A stretch of 9,782 nt of DNA, from NCBI GenBank assembly GCA_031256695.1, contig JAIRQB010000006.1, positions 1 through 9,782 on the forward strand, written 5' to 3'. Positions 1 through 7,050 of the stretch are shown here, piece after piece. Under the pieces are notes generated by a model. The model had not been told where the DNA came from, searched no databases, and saw nothing but the letters and a program-made list of their open reading frames with translations. The position numbers were made by a program, and so were the translations under genes. Each line of letters starts with the position of its first letter. Positions within the stretch are counted from its first letter, which is position 1. The stretch comes from Elusimicrobiota bacterium. Lineage in GTDB: Bacteria > Elusimicrobiota > Endomicrobiia > Endomicrobiales > Endomicrobiaceae.

Positions 1-1467
1 AAGTTGATGGAGACAGAAACCCGCGAGAGCGTTGATGAATTATTCAACCCTGCAAGCATAGAAGGCAAGAAGGGGATGAAAGTTTTGCCTGATTTAGACG
101 GCAATATAAAATGCGGCAATAGCCTGATAGACAAAGATTTTTATTTTTTTGAAGGCATATGGGAGTTAAAAGTTAAAAGTGAAGAGTTAAGAGTTAAGGA
201 AAAAAGCAATATAGAAACGGCGAAAGCCGCAATCCCAGTTTACTCAAACAAGCCTTTCGCCTTTGCTGACAATGAGACAATCAAAAAAGTAAATCCTTTC
301 AGTTGGGAAGAAACTTTCCCTGATATAATGAAAAGCGGCGGTTTTGACTGCATAGTAGGCAATCCGCCATATGGAGCAGAATTGTCTCATATGGAGATAA
401 ACTATTTTGACGACAAGTATTCTTTGGGTATACACGATACATATGACATTTTTATCATTAAAGCCATCAATTCACTTTTAAAACATACTGGGTTTTGCAG
501 TTTGATTGTCCCAAGATATTTACAATTTAACCGCAATGCTGAAATTATTAGAAAAACATTGTTGAAAACAGGTCTGTTGTCTTTGACAGAAGTTGGGATG
601 TGTTTTGAGGATGCCAAAACAGAATGCATAATTTTTGTATGTAAAAAAAACAGTTATGAGAATAAAATAATTTCTAATTTCTATTATCCAAATGAAAATC
701 TTATTTTAAATGCAGAAATTGACAGGGACTTTTTTTATGAATTGCCAAATGCCATATTTAATGTCTTTATATCTAAGTCTGAGTTTTCCGTGCTTTCAAA
801 AATACTAAAAAATGAATTTACTTTGGCTGGCGAAAAACCTATAGGAAATTTGAAAAGAGGTATGGAAAGTTATAAAGCAAATATTGCTAATAAAAACAGA
901 GGCATAAGAACTATAGTGGGTGGCGAGTTGTCTGAATATTTTGATAATCAAAAAGAAAATTGTTTTATTAACAAGAAATATAAAGAAATAGCAAGATTAG
1001 AGCATATCAACAATAAAATCAAAATTCTGATTAGGCGTGTAGCAAATAAACTTATTGCTAACATTGATTACAAGAAAAGAGCGTTCACAAAAAATCTATA
1101 TGCTTTTTATGACTCTCTATATGATTTAACTTTTATTCTTGGACTTTTGAATTCCAAATTATTGAGTTTTTTCTTAAAAAAATATTTCACTACACGAAAA
1201 GATGATATTTTCCCAGAAATTGTGTCTTATCAATTAGAGCAGTTGCCAATCCCCAAAATAGACGGCAGAGAAAAGGAAGTTGCTCAAATTATTAAATTAG
1301 TCAATTTGATGATTGAAATTCAAAAAGAACTTCACTTAGCGCAAAATCCAAAAGACAAAGAGATTTATCAAACCGAAGCCGATATGTTAGAGAAGGAAAT
1401 TGACGCTATTGTCTATGATTTATACGGACTTACTGAGAAAGAAATTGCTGTAATAGAAGCGATTTGA
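1..1467 (+). CDS. Eco57I/TaqI-like restriction-modification enzyme, 5' end missing
   Basis: This is the C-terminal part (488 residues visible) of an adenine-specific DNA methyltransferase of the Eco57I/type IIG kind. The reading frame is open back to base 1, so the true start and the SAM-binding motif I lie outside the window. The catalytic motif NPPY is encoded at 361-372, in the context GFDCIVGNPPYG. Upstream, the CGNSLI...DFY and NPFSWEETFPDIM blocks are typical of this family. Roughly 820-1260 reads as a TaqI-like target-recognition domain: KILIRRVANK, then LGLLNSKLLSFF and QLEQLPIPKI. A charged C-terminal helix follows. Many relatives combine modification and cleavage in one chain, but any nuclease domain would be N-terminal and is not seen, so methylase-only is equally possible. 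The linker between DFY and NPFSWEE is unusually long and repeat-rich. The recognition domain is more AT-rich than the neighbouring serine genes, which fits horizontal exchange. Family assignment is firm; recognition sequence unknown. Confidence 0.88.
   Translation, partial: KLMETETRESVDELFNPASIEGKKGMKVLPDLDGNIKCGNSLIDKDFYFFEGIWELKVKSEELRVKEKSNIETAKAAIPVYSNKPFAFADNETIKKVNPFSWEETFPDIMKSGGFDCIVGNPPYGAELSHMEINYFDDKYSLGIHDTYDIFIIKAINSLLKHTGFCSLIVPRYLQFNRNAEIIRKTLLKTGLLSLTEVGMCFEDAKTECIIFVCKKNSYENKIISNFYYPNENLILNAEIDRDFFYELPNAIFNVFISKSEFSVLSKILKNEFTLAGEKPIGNLKRGMESYKANIANKNRGIRTIVGGELSEYFDNQKENCFINKKYKEIARLEHINNKIKILIRRVANKLIANIDYKKRAFTKNLYAFYDSLYDLTFILGLLNSKLLSFFLKKYFTTRKDDIFPEIVSYQLEQLPIPKIDGREKEVAQIIKLVNLMIEIQKELHLAQNPKDKEIYQTEADMLEKEIDAIVYDLYGLTEKEIAVIEAI
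164..198 (+). repeat. Five tandem 7-bp repeats (AGTTAAR) inside the R-M gene
   Basis: Five heptamers follow each other without a gap: AGTTAAA, AGTTAAA, AGTGAAG, AGTTAAG, AGTTAAG. They are read in frame as ELKVKSEELRVK. Because 7 is not a multiple of 3, each copy is read in a different frame in turn. Copy 3 (178-184) falls in the frame where AGTTAA would give a TAA stop, and it is the only copy with T changed to G (AGT GAA). Gain or loss of one unit would shift the frame of the rest of the gene. Confidence 0.85.
217..267 (+). repeat. In-frame stretch resembling the intergenic palindromic repeats
   Basis: The string AAGCCGCAATCC (224-235) is identical to the inner arm of the intergenic repeat at 6937-6948. 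AATCCCAGTTT...AAGCCTTTCGCCTTT (231-264) resembles AATCCCTGTTT...AAGCCTTTCACCTTT at 4597-4627. Together with the heptamer array it occupies the linker between the DFY and NPFSWEE blocks of the R-M protein, which looks longer than usual for the family. I infer a repeat-derived insertion now translated, but similarity over such short strings could be chance. Confidence 0.45.
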
Positions 1468-1497
1468 ATGAATTCATATCTTTAAATCAACAAAACT

Positions 1498-1516
1498 AAA
1501 AGTCATTATGACTTTT
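1498..1516. promoter_or_regulatory. Perfect 9-bp palindrome ahead of the serine operon
   Basis: AAAAGTCAT and ATGACTTTT face each other around a single T, 30 bases before the aminotransferase start and 30 bases after the R-M stop. It could be an operator for a dimeric repressor controlling the serine operon, or a weak A/T-rich terminator of the R-M gene (7-bp stem, 5-base loop). The short spacer and lack of GC in the stem favour a protein site slightly. Confidence 0.4.
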
Positions 1517-1546
1517 GAATAAATAAGGATAGAAAAGGAGTCTCAA

Positions 1547-2680
1547 ATGAAGAAGTATTATTTATTGACGCCTGGGCCTACTCCAATACCGCCTCAGGTA
1601 GCATTGAAAGAAGCATTGCCGATTTTGCATCACCGCACTTCTGAATTCGGTCAGATTTATAAAGATACGGCTGAAGGTTTGAAATATATTTTTCAAACAA
1701 AAAATGAAGTTTATACTCTTGCCGCTTCGGGAACAGGAGCGATGGAGACGGCTATAGTAAATTTACTCAGCCCGGGCGATGAAATTATTGTTGCAAGTTG
1801 CGGCAATTTCGGCGACAGATGGGCAAAAATTGCCCAAGGTTATGGAGTAAAAGTAATATCTGCCTCTGTGGAATGGGGGAAAGTTGTAAAACCCGCCGAG
1901 ATTGAAAAAGCGCTAAAAGAAAATCCTAATGTAAAGGCTGTCTTTACAACTTTTACAGAAACGTCAACGGGAGTTGTCAATGACATTAAGACTATAGGCG
2001 AAATTGTCTCAAAGACAAACGCTGTTTTAGCAGTTGACACTATTTCAGGTCTTGCCGGGCAAGAGTATCGCGCAGACGATTGGAAAGTAGATGTCACAGT
2101 CAGCGGCTCTCAAAAAGGTTTTATGCTTGCTCCCGGTCTTGCTTTTATCTCTTTAAGCGATAAAGCGTGGAAATTAAATGAAAATTCTAAAATCCCAAAA
2201 TTTTATTTTGATATTAAGAAATACAAAAAATCTTATTTAACAAATGAAACGCCTTTTACTCCGCCTGTCACTTTAATTGTCTCATTGCAAGAGTCAATTA
2301 AAATGATAAAAGAAAAAGGCATTGAAAATGTGTGGAATGAATGCAAAATTCTCGCAAAAGCCTCAAGAGCGGGAATGAAAGCATTAGGATTAGAACTTTT
2401 TGGGGAAGTTCCTTGCGAAGTTGTCACAAGCGCGAAAGTCCCCGAAGAAATAGGCGGGAAAATAGTTAAAACTTTAAGAGAAAAATACGGCGTATCCATA
2501 GCCGGCGGTCAGGGAGATTTAAAGGGCAAAATTATAAGGTTCGCTCATATGGGCTATATAGGCAAGGCTGATATTTTAGTCGGTTTTGCTTGTTTAGAAA
2601 TGGTTTTAGAGGAATTAGGAGTAAAAATTGAAAAAGGCAAAGCGGTAGCGGCTGCTCAAGACGCTTTGATGAAAGGGTAA
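1547..2680 (+). CDS. Class V aminotransferase (serine-pyruvate / alanine-glyoxylate type), probable phosphoserine aminotransferase
   Basis: A 377-residue PLP-dependent fold-type I aminotransferase of the AGT/serine-pyruvate branch, full length for the family. The N-terminal TPGPTPIPP (8-16) is the family signature. SGTGAME (61-67) should hold the PLP phosphate, D164 in LAVDTISG the pyridine nitrogen, and K190 in SGSQKG is the Schiff-base lysine. R331 in IIRFAHMG sits where the substrate carboxylate is bound. The start is supported by AAAAGGAG at 1533-1540, six bases before the ATG. It precedes serA by only 6 bases, so the two are surely cotranscribed. Members of this branch next to phosphoglycerate dehydrogenase genes are thought to supply the phosphohydroxypyruvate-to-phosphoserine step in place of SerC; that role is inferred from context. 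A glyoxylate- or pyruvate-linked transamination remains possible. It is not a canonical SerC by its N-terminal signature. Confidence 0.88.
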   Translation: MKKYYLLTPGPTPIPPQVALKEALPILHHRTSEFGQIYKDTAEGLKYIFQTKNEVYTLAASGTGAMETAIVNLLSPGDEIIVASCGNFGDRWAKIAQGYGVKVISASVEWGKVVKPAEIEKALKENPNVKAVFTTFTETSTGVVNDIKTIGEIVSKTNAVLAVDTISGLAGQEYRADDWKVDVTVSGSQKGFMLAPGLAFISLSDKAWKLNENSKIPKFYFDIKKYKKSYLTNETPFTPPVTLIVSLQESIKMIKEKGIENVWNECKILAKASRAGMKALGLELFGEVPCEVVTSAKVPEEIGGKIVKTLREKYGVSIAGGQGDLKGKIIRFAHMGYIGKADILVGFACLEMVLEELGVKIEKGKAVAAAQDALMKG

Positions 2681-2686
2681 GAGACG

Positions 2687-4273
2687 ATGTATAAAATACT
2701 TATGACATATGACAGCGCGGAAGGGCTTGAAAAACTTTTAGAAAACAAAGATTTTAAAATTGAAACTCACAATAAGCCTTCGCCTGAAGAGTTTAAAAAA
2801 CTCATAAAAGATTATGACGGGCTTTTAATACGCTCTGAAGTTAAAGTTACGGCTGATATTATACAAGCGGCTGACAAATTAAAATTTATAGGCAGAGCCG
2901 GCACCGGCGTTGACAATGTAGATAAAGCGGCGGCTACTAAAAAAGGAATAGTCGTAGCGAATGTCCCCGGCGGCAATACAATATCTGCGGCAGAGCATAC
3001 TATAGGTCTTATGCTTTCTATGGCAAGGAATATCCCGCAAGCGCATCAATCGCTAAAGTCTAAAAAATGGGACCGCTCTAAATTTATGGGGACGGAACTT
3101 TTAGGAAAAACTTTAGGGCTTATTGGTTTCGGCAGAATTGGTATGGAAGTTGCAAAAAGAATGATTGCTTTCGGTATGAAAATATCCGTCTATGACCCTT
3201 TTATAAATGAATCTATAGCCAAAGGCTACGGCGTAGAGATAAATTCATTAGATGAAGTTTTAGCGAAAGCCGATTATATTTCTATCCATTCTCCTTTAAA
3301 CGACGACACGCGCGGTATGATAAACGCTCAAAATATAGGCAAAATGAAAGACGGAGTCCGCATTATAAATTGCGCAAGAGGTCCTATAATAAATGAGAAA
3401 GATTTATCTGATGCTATAAAGAGCGGCAAGGTTGAGTCGGCGGCAATAGATGTTTTTGCCAAAGAACCGCCTGACGATTGGACTATAATTGATACTGAAA
3501 ACACTATTGTCACTCCTCATTTAGCCGCCTCAACAGAAGAAGCGCAAGTAAAAATAGCCCAAGAGATGAGCGATATGATAATTGACTTTTTCACAAAAGG
3601 GCTTATAAGAAATTCTGTAAATGTTCCGACAGTTGATTGGGAAACTTATAAAAAAATCGCTCCTTATATAGAACTTGCGGAAAAATTAGGTTCTTTCCAA
3701 GGGCAGACTTTGGAAGGGAGAATAGAGTCTGTTGAATTGCAATACAGAGGCACATTGACTTCTTTTAGGACTAATCCATTGACGGTATCTTATTTGCAAG
3801 GTTTGCTTTCCCCAATATCTGACATAATGGTAAATCTTGTAAATGCGCCCGGCATAGCCAAAGATATGGGCATAAAGGTTACAGAATCTAAAATAGCCGA
3901 GTCTCAAGATTACACGGCGCTGATTACCGCTATTGTAAAAACAGATAAAAGGAGCGCCTCAATTTCAGCGACTCTTTTTAGCGAGAGCAATCCTCGGATA
4001 GTAAATATCAACGGCTTGAATGTAGATGTGATACCGAGCGGCGCTATGATTTTAATCATCAATGAGGATAAGCCTGGCGTAGTAGGCAGCATAGGCGAAG
4101 TTTTAGGCGCAGAAAATATAAATATAGGCGGAATGAATGTCGGGCGCGAAAAAGCGCAAAGCGACGCTTTGATGATTTTTGAAGTAGACGAAAAAGTCCC
4201 CGCAGATGTTATGGAAAAACTCATCAAAATCAGCAAAGTCAAAAAAGCAAAATTTGTGGAATTAGAAGATTAA
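2687..4273 (+). CDS. serA: D-3-phosphoglycerate dehydrogenase, long ACT-containing form
   Basis: Oxidises 3-phosphoglycerate to 3-phosphohydroxypyruvate with NAD, the first step of serine synthesis in the cytosol. The 528 residues match the long (type 1) form. The split substrate domain (about 1-100 and 283-315) surrounds a Rossmann domain with GFGRIG (147-152) and D170 for NAD. The catalytic set is R231 (NCARGP), E260 (FAKEPP) and H278 (TPHLAAST). An intervening allosteric-substrate-binding domain follows (about 320-450). A C-terminal ACT domain is marked by IINEDKPGVVGSIG and INIGGMNVGR, where serine feedback is usually sensed in this family. Only 6 bases separate it from the aminotransferase stop; the likely ribosome site (AAAGGG) lies in the end of the upstream gene, so translational coupling is expected. 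A strong hairpin follows the stop. No phosphoserine phosphatase gene is in view. Confidence 0.96.
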   Translation: MYKILMTYDSAEGLEKLLENKDFKIETHNKPSPEEFKKLIKDYDGLLIRSEVKVTADIIQAADKLKFIGRAGTGVDNVDKAAATKKGIVVANVPGGNTISAAEHTIGLMLSMARNIPQAHQSLKSKKWDRSKFMGTELLGKTLGLIGFGRIGMEVAKRMIAFGMKISVYDPFINESIAKGYGVEINSLDEVLAKADYISIHSPLNDDTRGMINAQNIGKMKDGVRIINCARGPIINEKDLSDAIKSGKVESAAIDVFAKEPPDDWTIIDTENTIVTPHLAASTEEAQVKIAQEMSDMIIDFFTKGLIRNSVNVPTVDWETYKKIAPYIELAEKLGSFQGQTLEGRIESVELQYRGTLTSFRTNPLTVSYLQGLLSPISDIMVNLVNAPGIAKDMGIKVTESKIAESQDYTALITAIVKTDKRSASISATLFSESNPRIVNINGLNVDVIPSGAMILIINEDKPGVVGSIGEVLGAENINIGGMNVGREKAQSDALMIFEVDEKVPADVMEKLIKISKVKKAKFVELED

Positions 4274-4330
4274 ATAGAAGACTAAATAAGCGTAAATTGA
4301 GTATAAAATTTCATTTAGCAAGAAATAAGC

Positions 4331-4364
4331 AGACGGCAATTAAGAATTTTCTTAATTGCCGTCT
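4331..4364 (+). terminator. Hairpin terminator after serA
   Basis: A perfect 14-bp stem, AGACGGCAATTAAG (4331-4344) with CTTAATTGCCGTCT (4351-4364), closes a 6-base AATTTT loop. It lies 57 bases past the serA stop. The trailing run is only ATTTTG, so U-tract support is modest, but position and stem quality suit transcription termination of the serine operon. Confidence 0.7.
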
Positions 4365-4418
4365 ATTTTGAAAGCAAGGAAAAAGAATAATGCCCGGGTT
4401 TTAGCAATAGACGCAAGG

Positions 4419-4490
4419 GCGCTGCCGCAACAAGAGGCGATAATTGCAAGTATTTACAAGAGAGCGCTAAACCCCGGTGTCATTGCGGCG
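4419..4490 (+). repeat. Long direct repeat, left copy (partner 6862-6934)
   Basis: Aligned by eye, the 72 bases match 6862-6934 with four substitutions and one extra C in the partner. The shared core includes TATTTACAAGAGAGCGCTAA. The two copies lie in the same orientation on either side of the methyltransferase pair, so homologous recombination between them would delete both methylase genes. Confidence 0.8.
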
Positions 4491-4491
4491 T

Positions 4492-4509
4492 GCGCAAACG
4501 CATAGCGCT
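4492..4509 (+). repeat. 18-bp element GCGCAAACGCATAGCGCT
   Basis: One of eight copies in the window. Its ends are GCGC and AGCGC, giving a short internal hairpin. Here it sits exactly in the loop of a REP-like palindrome, ATTGCGGC (4482-4489) and GCCGCAAT (4510-4517). The equivalent loop at 6934-6936 is only a few bases (GAA), so the element looks inserted. Confidence 0.8.
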
Positions 4510-4681
4510 GCCGCAATCCATTTTAAACAAAAGCAAAAAGCGGAAGTCTTGCTGTCATTGCGGCGTGGGACTTGCTGTCATTCCGTCGCAAGACGGAATC
4601 CCTGTTTGTTATAAGCCTTTCACCTTTTTGCCTTTTGCCTTTGAAAAAAGAAAAGAAACAGCAAAATAGATTGCGGCTTCC

Positions 4682-4743
4682 TTGAGTTGCAAAACAATAT
4701 ACAAAAGCAACTCAAGTTGCCTTGTATATTGGTTTTGCAACTC
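4682..4743. repeat. Nested long palindrome with 21/22-bp arms
   Basis: The arm at 4684-4704 (begins GAGTTGCAAAAC) is the reverse complement of 4722-4743 apart from one extra G. Between them is a second palindrome, GCAACTCAAGTTGC (4707-4720), which can also pair with the outer arms (TTGAGTTGC at 4682-4690). The unit occupies the loop of the degraded right-hand REP arm, between GCGGCTTCC and GGCAATGACACC. In RNA it would form a long stable stem or one of several competing structures. It has no U-tract, so a terminator role is doubtful. Confidence 0.8.
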
Positions 4744-4764
4744 GGCAATGACACCAACGGCGGC

Positions 4765-4800
4765 AGCGCTATGTGTTTGCGCGGCGCAAACGCATAGCGC
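4765..4800. repeat. Inverted pair of 18-bp elements
   Basis: AGCGCTATGTGTTTGCGC (4765-4782) and GCGCAAACGCATAGCGC (4784-4800) face each other around one G. Apart from one T/G mismatch they form a 17-bp stem. The same element is in tandem direct order at 7051-7086 and 8251-8286. Confidence 0.8.
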
Positions 4801-4895
4801 GGCGTTGAAAAACCAAGAATTGTTATAGCCTAAACCCATTGATTTTTCAATAAGTTTTTGAGTATTGCCGAAAACAGCCTAACAATAAAAATAAA

Positions 4896-5768
4896 ATGAA
4901 AACAGCAGATTTCTTAAATCAAGTTTTTTATAAGAGTTCAAAAGATATGTCTGAAATTCCAAATGATGTCATTGGAGTAATTGTCACTTCTCCGCCTTAT
5001 TACAATGTAAAAGATTACAGCAAAGACGGCTATCAAAAACAGAAGCATTCAAAGAGCGATTTCGCAGATATTGGCTCGGCGCAATCAGTTAAAGAATATC
5101 TTGCGGCTTTGCTTCCCGTGTGGCAAGAGTGCTGGCGGATTTTAAAGCCGAACGGCAAAATGTGCGTCAATGTTCCGCTGATGCCTCTTTTAAAAAAACA
5201 CAGCGACACTCACTATAACAGAGATATTATAGATTTGCAGAGCCGCATACAGACTTCAATTTTAGACGGCTCAAAATTTTTCTTGCTTGATTTATATATT
5301 TGGAATAGGACAAATGCTTCAAAAAAATTGATGTTCGGCAGTTATCCCTATCCGCCGAATTTTTACGCTCAAAACACCTGCGAATTTATAACGGTATTTG
5401 TAAAAGACGGCGCGCCTGATAAAAAAATTCCGCAAAAGATAAAGAAAGAGAGTCAACTGACGCAAAAAGAATGGATAACTTATACAAAGCAGATTTGGGA
5501 TATTCCGATTCCTTCAAAAAGCGATTTGGCTTTCGGCAAACACCCCGCAATAATGCCCGAAGAGATAGCGAGGCGCTGCATAAAACTTTTTTCATTTAAG
5601 CAAGATGTAGTTTGCGACCCTTTTGCCGGCAGCGGCACAACTTTAAAAGCGGCAAAAGATTTAGACAGAAATTTTGTAGGTTATGAACTCTATGAGAATT
5701 ACAAAAAAGTAATAGATTTGAAATTAGGAAAAGAAAGCAATTCTCTTTTTGCCGGCTTCAATGATTGA
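4896..5768 (+). CDS. Beta-class DNA methyltransferase (N4-cytosine/N6-adenine, PF01555 type)
   Basis: A 290-residue SAM-dependent DNA amino-methyltransferase. The catalytic motif IV, VTSPPYYNVKDY, is near the N-terminus (TSPPY 31-35) and the SAM-binding motif I, DPFAGSGTT (241-249), near the C-terminus. This permuted order defines the beta class. HPAIMPEEIARRCIKLFS (216-233) is the family's motif X region. SPPY is common in N4-cytosine enzymes but also occurs in N6-adenine ones, so the modified base cannot be fixed by eye. The start has no clear Shine-Dalgarno sequence (the leader is ACAATAAAAATAAA), yet starting at the next Met (residue 18) would leave only 13 residues before TSPPY, so I keep 4896. 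It is followed 27 bases later by the M.EcoRI-like gene, so the pair is probably cotranscribed. No separate recognition domain is evident; the region around residues 100-200 probably serves this. Confidence 0.9.
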   Translation: MKTADFLNQVFYKSSKDMSEIPNDVIGVIVTSPPYYNVKDYSKDGYQKQKHSKSDFADIGSAQSVKEYLAALLPVWQECWRILKPNGKMCVNVPLMPLLKKHSDTHYNRDIIDLQSRIQTSILDGSKFFLLDLYIWNRTNASKKLMFGSYPYPPNFYAQNTCEFITVFVKDGAPDKKIPQKIKKESQLTQKEWITYTKQIWDIPIPSKSDLAFGKHPAIMPEEIARRCIKLFSFKQDVVCDPFAGSGTTLKAAKDLDRNFVGYELYENYKKVIDLKLGKESNSLFAGFND

Positions 5769-5795
5769 ATAATAGAGAATAGGCGGTTTAATCAA

Positions 5796-6788
5796 ATGAG
5801 CGGCAACAAAACACTTCACAAAGCAAGTAAAGCAAAAAACGATGATTTCTATACTCAAATTTCAGATATAGAACGCGAGACAAAACATTACAAACAGCAT
5901 TTCAAAAACAAGATAATTTTCTGTAATTGCGATGACCCCGAATACAGCAATTTTTGGCGGCATTTTCACATTGCTTTTTGCGTTTTCGGTTTAAAAAAAT
6001 TGGTGTCAACGCATTTTGTCTATAAAGATTTATTCAAAGCTGGCGACACTTATAAGATGGAATATGTCGGCAAGGACAGCATATCGGACGGCAATTTTAT
6101 GACGGGCATAAAAACGCCTCTCAAAGAAAACGGCGATTTTCGCAGCAATGAGTGCATAGATATTTTAAAAGAGGCAGACGTAGTTGTCACAAATCCGCCT
6201 TTTTCTCTTTTTAGAGAATATGTAGCGCAACTTATTGAATACAAAAAGAAGTTTTTAATTATCGGCAGTAAAAATGCCGTCTCTTACAAAGAAATTTTTA
6301 AATTGATTAAAGACAATAAGATATGGTTAGGACACGGTTTTGCCAACGGGAACGCTTATTTTAAAGTTGCAAATCCCAGGGATTATGCGAGCGGAGTGTA
6401 TGATGAAAAAAGCGGTTTAGTGAAATTCCGCAATATTAGTTGGTTTACCAATTTAGACCACAAAGGGCGTCACGAGGAAATTTTACTTTGGAGGAAATAT
6501 GAGGCGGAAAAATATCCAAAATATGACAATTATGACGCTATTGAGGTTGGCAAAGTAGCAGACATTCCGATGGATTATGACGGTATAATGGGAGTGCCTA
6601 TTACTTTTTTAGACCAATACAACCCGGAACAATTTGAGATTTTGGGCTGCGCCGCTTCCGCAGGTTATAATAAAGATATTGTAGGAATTGAAAAAATTTC
6701 CTCTTTCAAGGACGCCCGTCCATTGATAAAAGGCAAAAATACATATGTGCGGATTTTTATCCGCAGAAAAGATAAGTTTGAAAAATAG
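5796..6788 (+). CDS. M.EcoRI-family adenine-specific DNA methyltransferase
   Basis: A 330-residue protein, close in length to M.EcoRI. The N-terminal LHKASKAKNDDFYTQ (7-21) and FCNCDDPEYSNFW (42-54) blocks match the conserved M.EcoRI N-terminus as I remember it. NPPF (133-136) is the catalytic motif for N6-adenine transfer, and PLIKGKNTYVRIFIRRK near the C-terminus is also conserved. M.EcoRI methylates the inner A of GAATTC; whether this homologue shares that target is unknown. The ATG is preceded by a modest AGGCGG (5781-5786). It lies 27 bases after the beta-class methylase and 338 bases before the DUF262-HNH gene. No R.EcoRI-like endonuclease is in the window, so this is either an orphan or partnered with the DUF262-HNH protein. 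Together with the upstream enzyme it may protect two sequences or two strands of one non-palindromic site. Confidence 0.92.
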   Translation: MSGNKTLHKASKAKNDDFYTQISDIERETKHYKQHFKNKIIFCNCDDPEYSNFWRHFHIAFCVFGLKKLVSTHFVYKDLFKAGDTYKMEYVGKDSISDGNFMTGIKTPLKENGDFRSNECIDILKEADVVVTNPPFSLFREYVAQLIEYKKKFLIIGSKNAVSYKEIFKLIKDNKIWLGHGFANGNAYFKVANPRDYASGVYDEKSGLVKFRNISWFTNLDHKGRHEEILLWRKYEAEKYPKYDNYDAIEVGKVADIPMDYDGIMGVPITFLDQYNPEQFEILGCAASAGYNKDIVGIEKISSFKDARPLIKGKNTYVRIFIRRKDKFEK

Positions 6789-6861
6789 ACGGCTTTTTTT
6801 AATTGAGAATTGAGACTTAAGGGCAAAAGTCCCCGGGTGTCATTGCGTGCGCAAAAACATA

Positions 6862-6934
6862 GCGCTGCCGCAATAATAGGCGATAATTTCAAATATTTAC
6901 AAGAGAGCGCTAAACCCCCGGTGTCATTGCGGCG
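6862..6934 (+). repeat. Long direct repeat, right copy (partner 4419-4490)
   Basis: Near-identical to 4419-4490 in the same orientation, with one additional C in the CCCCC run (6915-6919). It is immediately followed by the inverted-repeat unit, as in copy 1. Confidence 0.8.
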
Positions 6935-7041
6935 GAAGCCGCAATCCATTTTTATTATAAGGCGTTCACCGCTTTTGCCTTTGCTTTTTCAACAACAACG
7001 ACAACGGCAAAATGGATTGCGGCTTCCGCCGCAATGACACC
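6920..7041. mobile_element. MITE/REP-like unit with perfect 33-bp inverted ends
   Basis: Bases 6920-6952 (GGTGTCATTGCGGCGGAAGC... to CCATTTT) are the exact reverse complement of 7009-7041. A 56-base spacer carries GCTTTTGCCTTTGC. Each arm is itself a hairpin (ATTGCGGC-GGAA-GCCGCAAT on the left). There is no coding capacity and no convincing target-site duplication beside it (AACCCCC left, AACGGCG right), so calling it a non-autonomous mobile unit is inference. A REP/BIME-type element is the alternative. Confidence 0.6.
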
Positions 7042-7050
7042 AACGGCGAC

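Larger units (their letters stand above)
4391..4801. repeat. Composite palindromic repeat region, copy 1
   Basis: The 622-base gap 4274-4895 has no credible gene; apart from the terminator it is mostly this composite. Parts in order: a 72-base block (4419-4490) repeated at 6862-6934; a REP-like arm starting GGTGTCATTGCGGC (4476-4489) and closing GCCGCAATCCATTTT (4510-4524), with an 18-bp element in its loop; a small hairpin ATTCCGTC-GCAA-GACGGAAT (4580-4599); a CCTTTTGCCTTT tract (4631-4642); a degraded opposite arm (AAAATAGATTGCGGC from 4664, ending GGCAATGACACC at 4755) with a large nested palindrome in its loop; and a facing pair of 18-bp elements (4765-4782 and 4784-4800). Bases 4802-4895 show nothing I recognise beyond the start of the next gene. 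Confidence 0.8.

Noticed and set aside
4609..4839. 76-residue open frame on the - strand
   Set aside because: It is built from the nested palindrome and the facing 18-bp elements; no start signal.
4274..4895. tRNA or other structured RNA gene in the large gap
   Set aside because: No cloverleaf or T-arm consensus could be found; the structure is explained by the palindromic repeats and terminator.
6784..6800. Terminator at the end of the M.EcoRI-like gene (run of T after GACGGC)
   Set aside because: No GC-rich stem precedes the T run; only a weak A/T pairing is possible.
6810..7037. 75-residue open frame on the + strand
   Set aside because: It consists entirely of the composite repeat, has no ribosome site, and no recognisable protein features.
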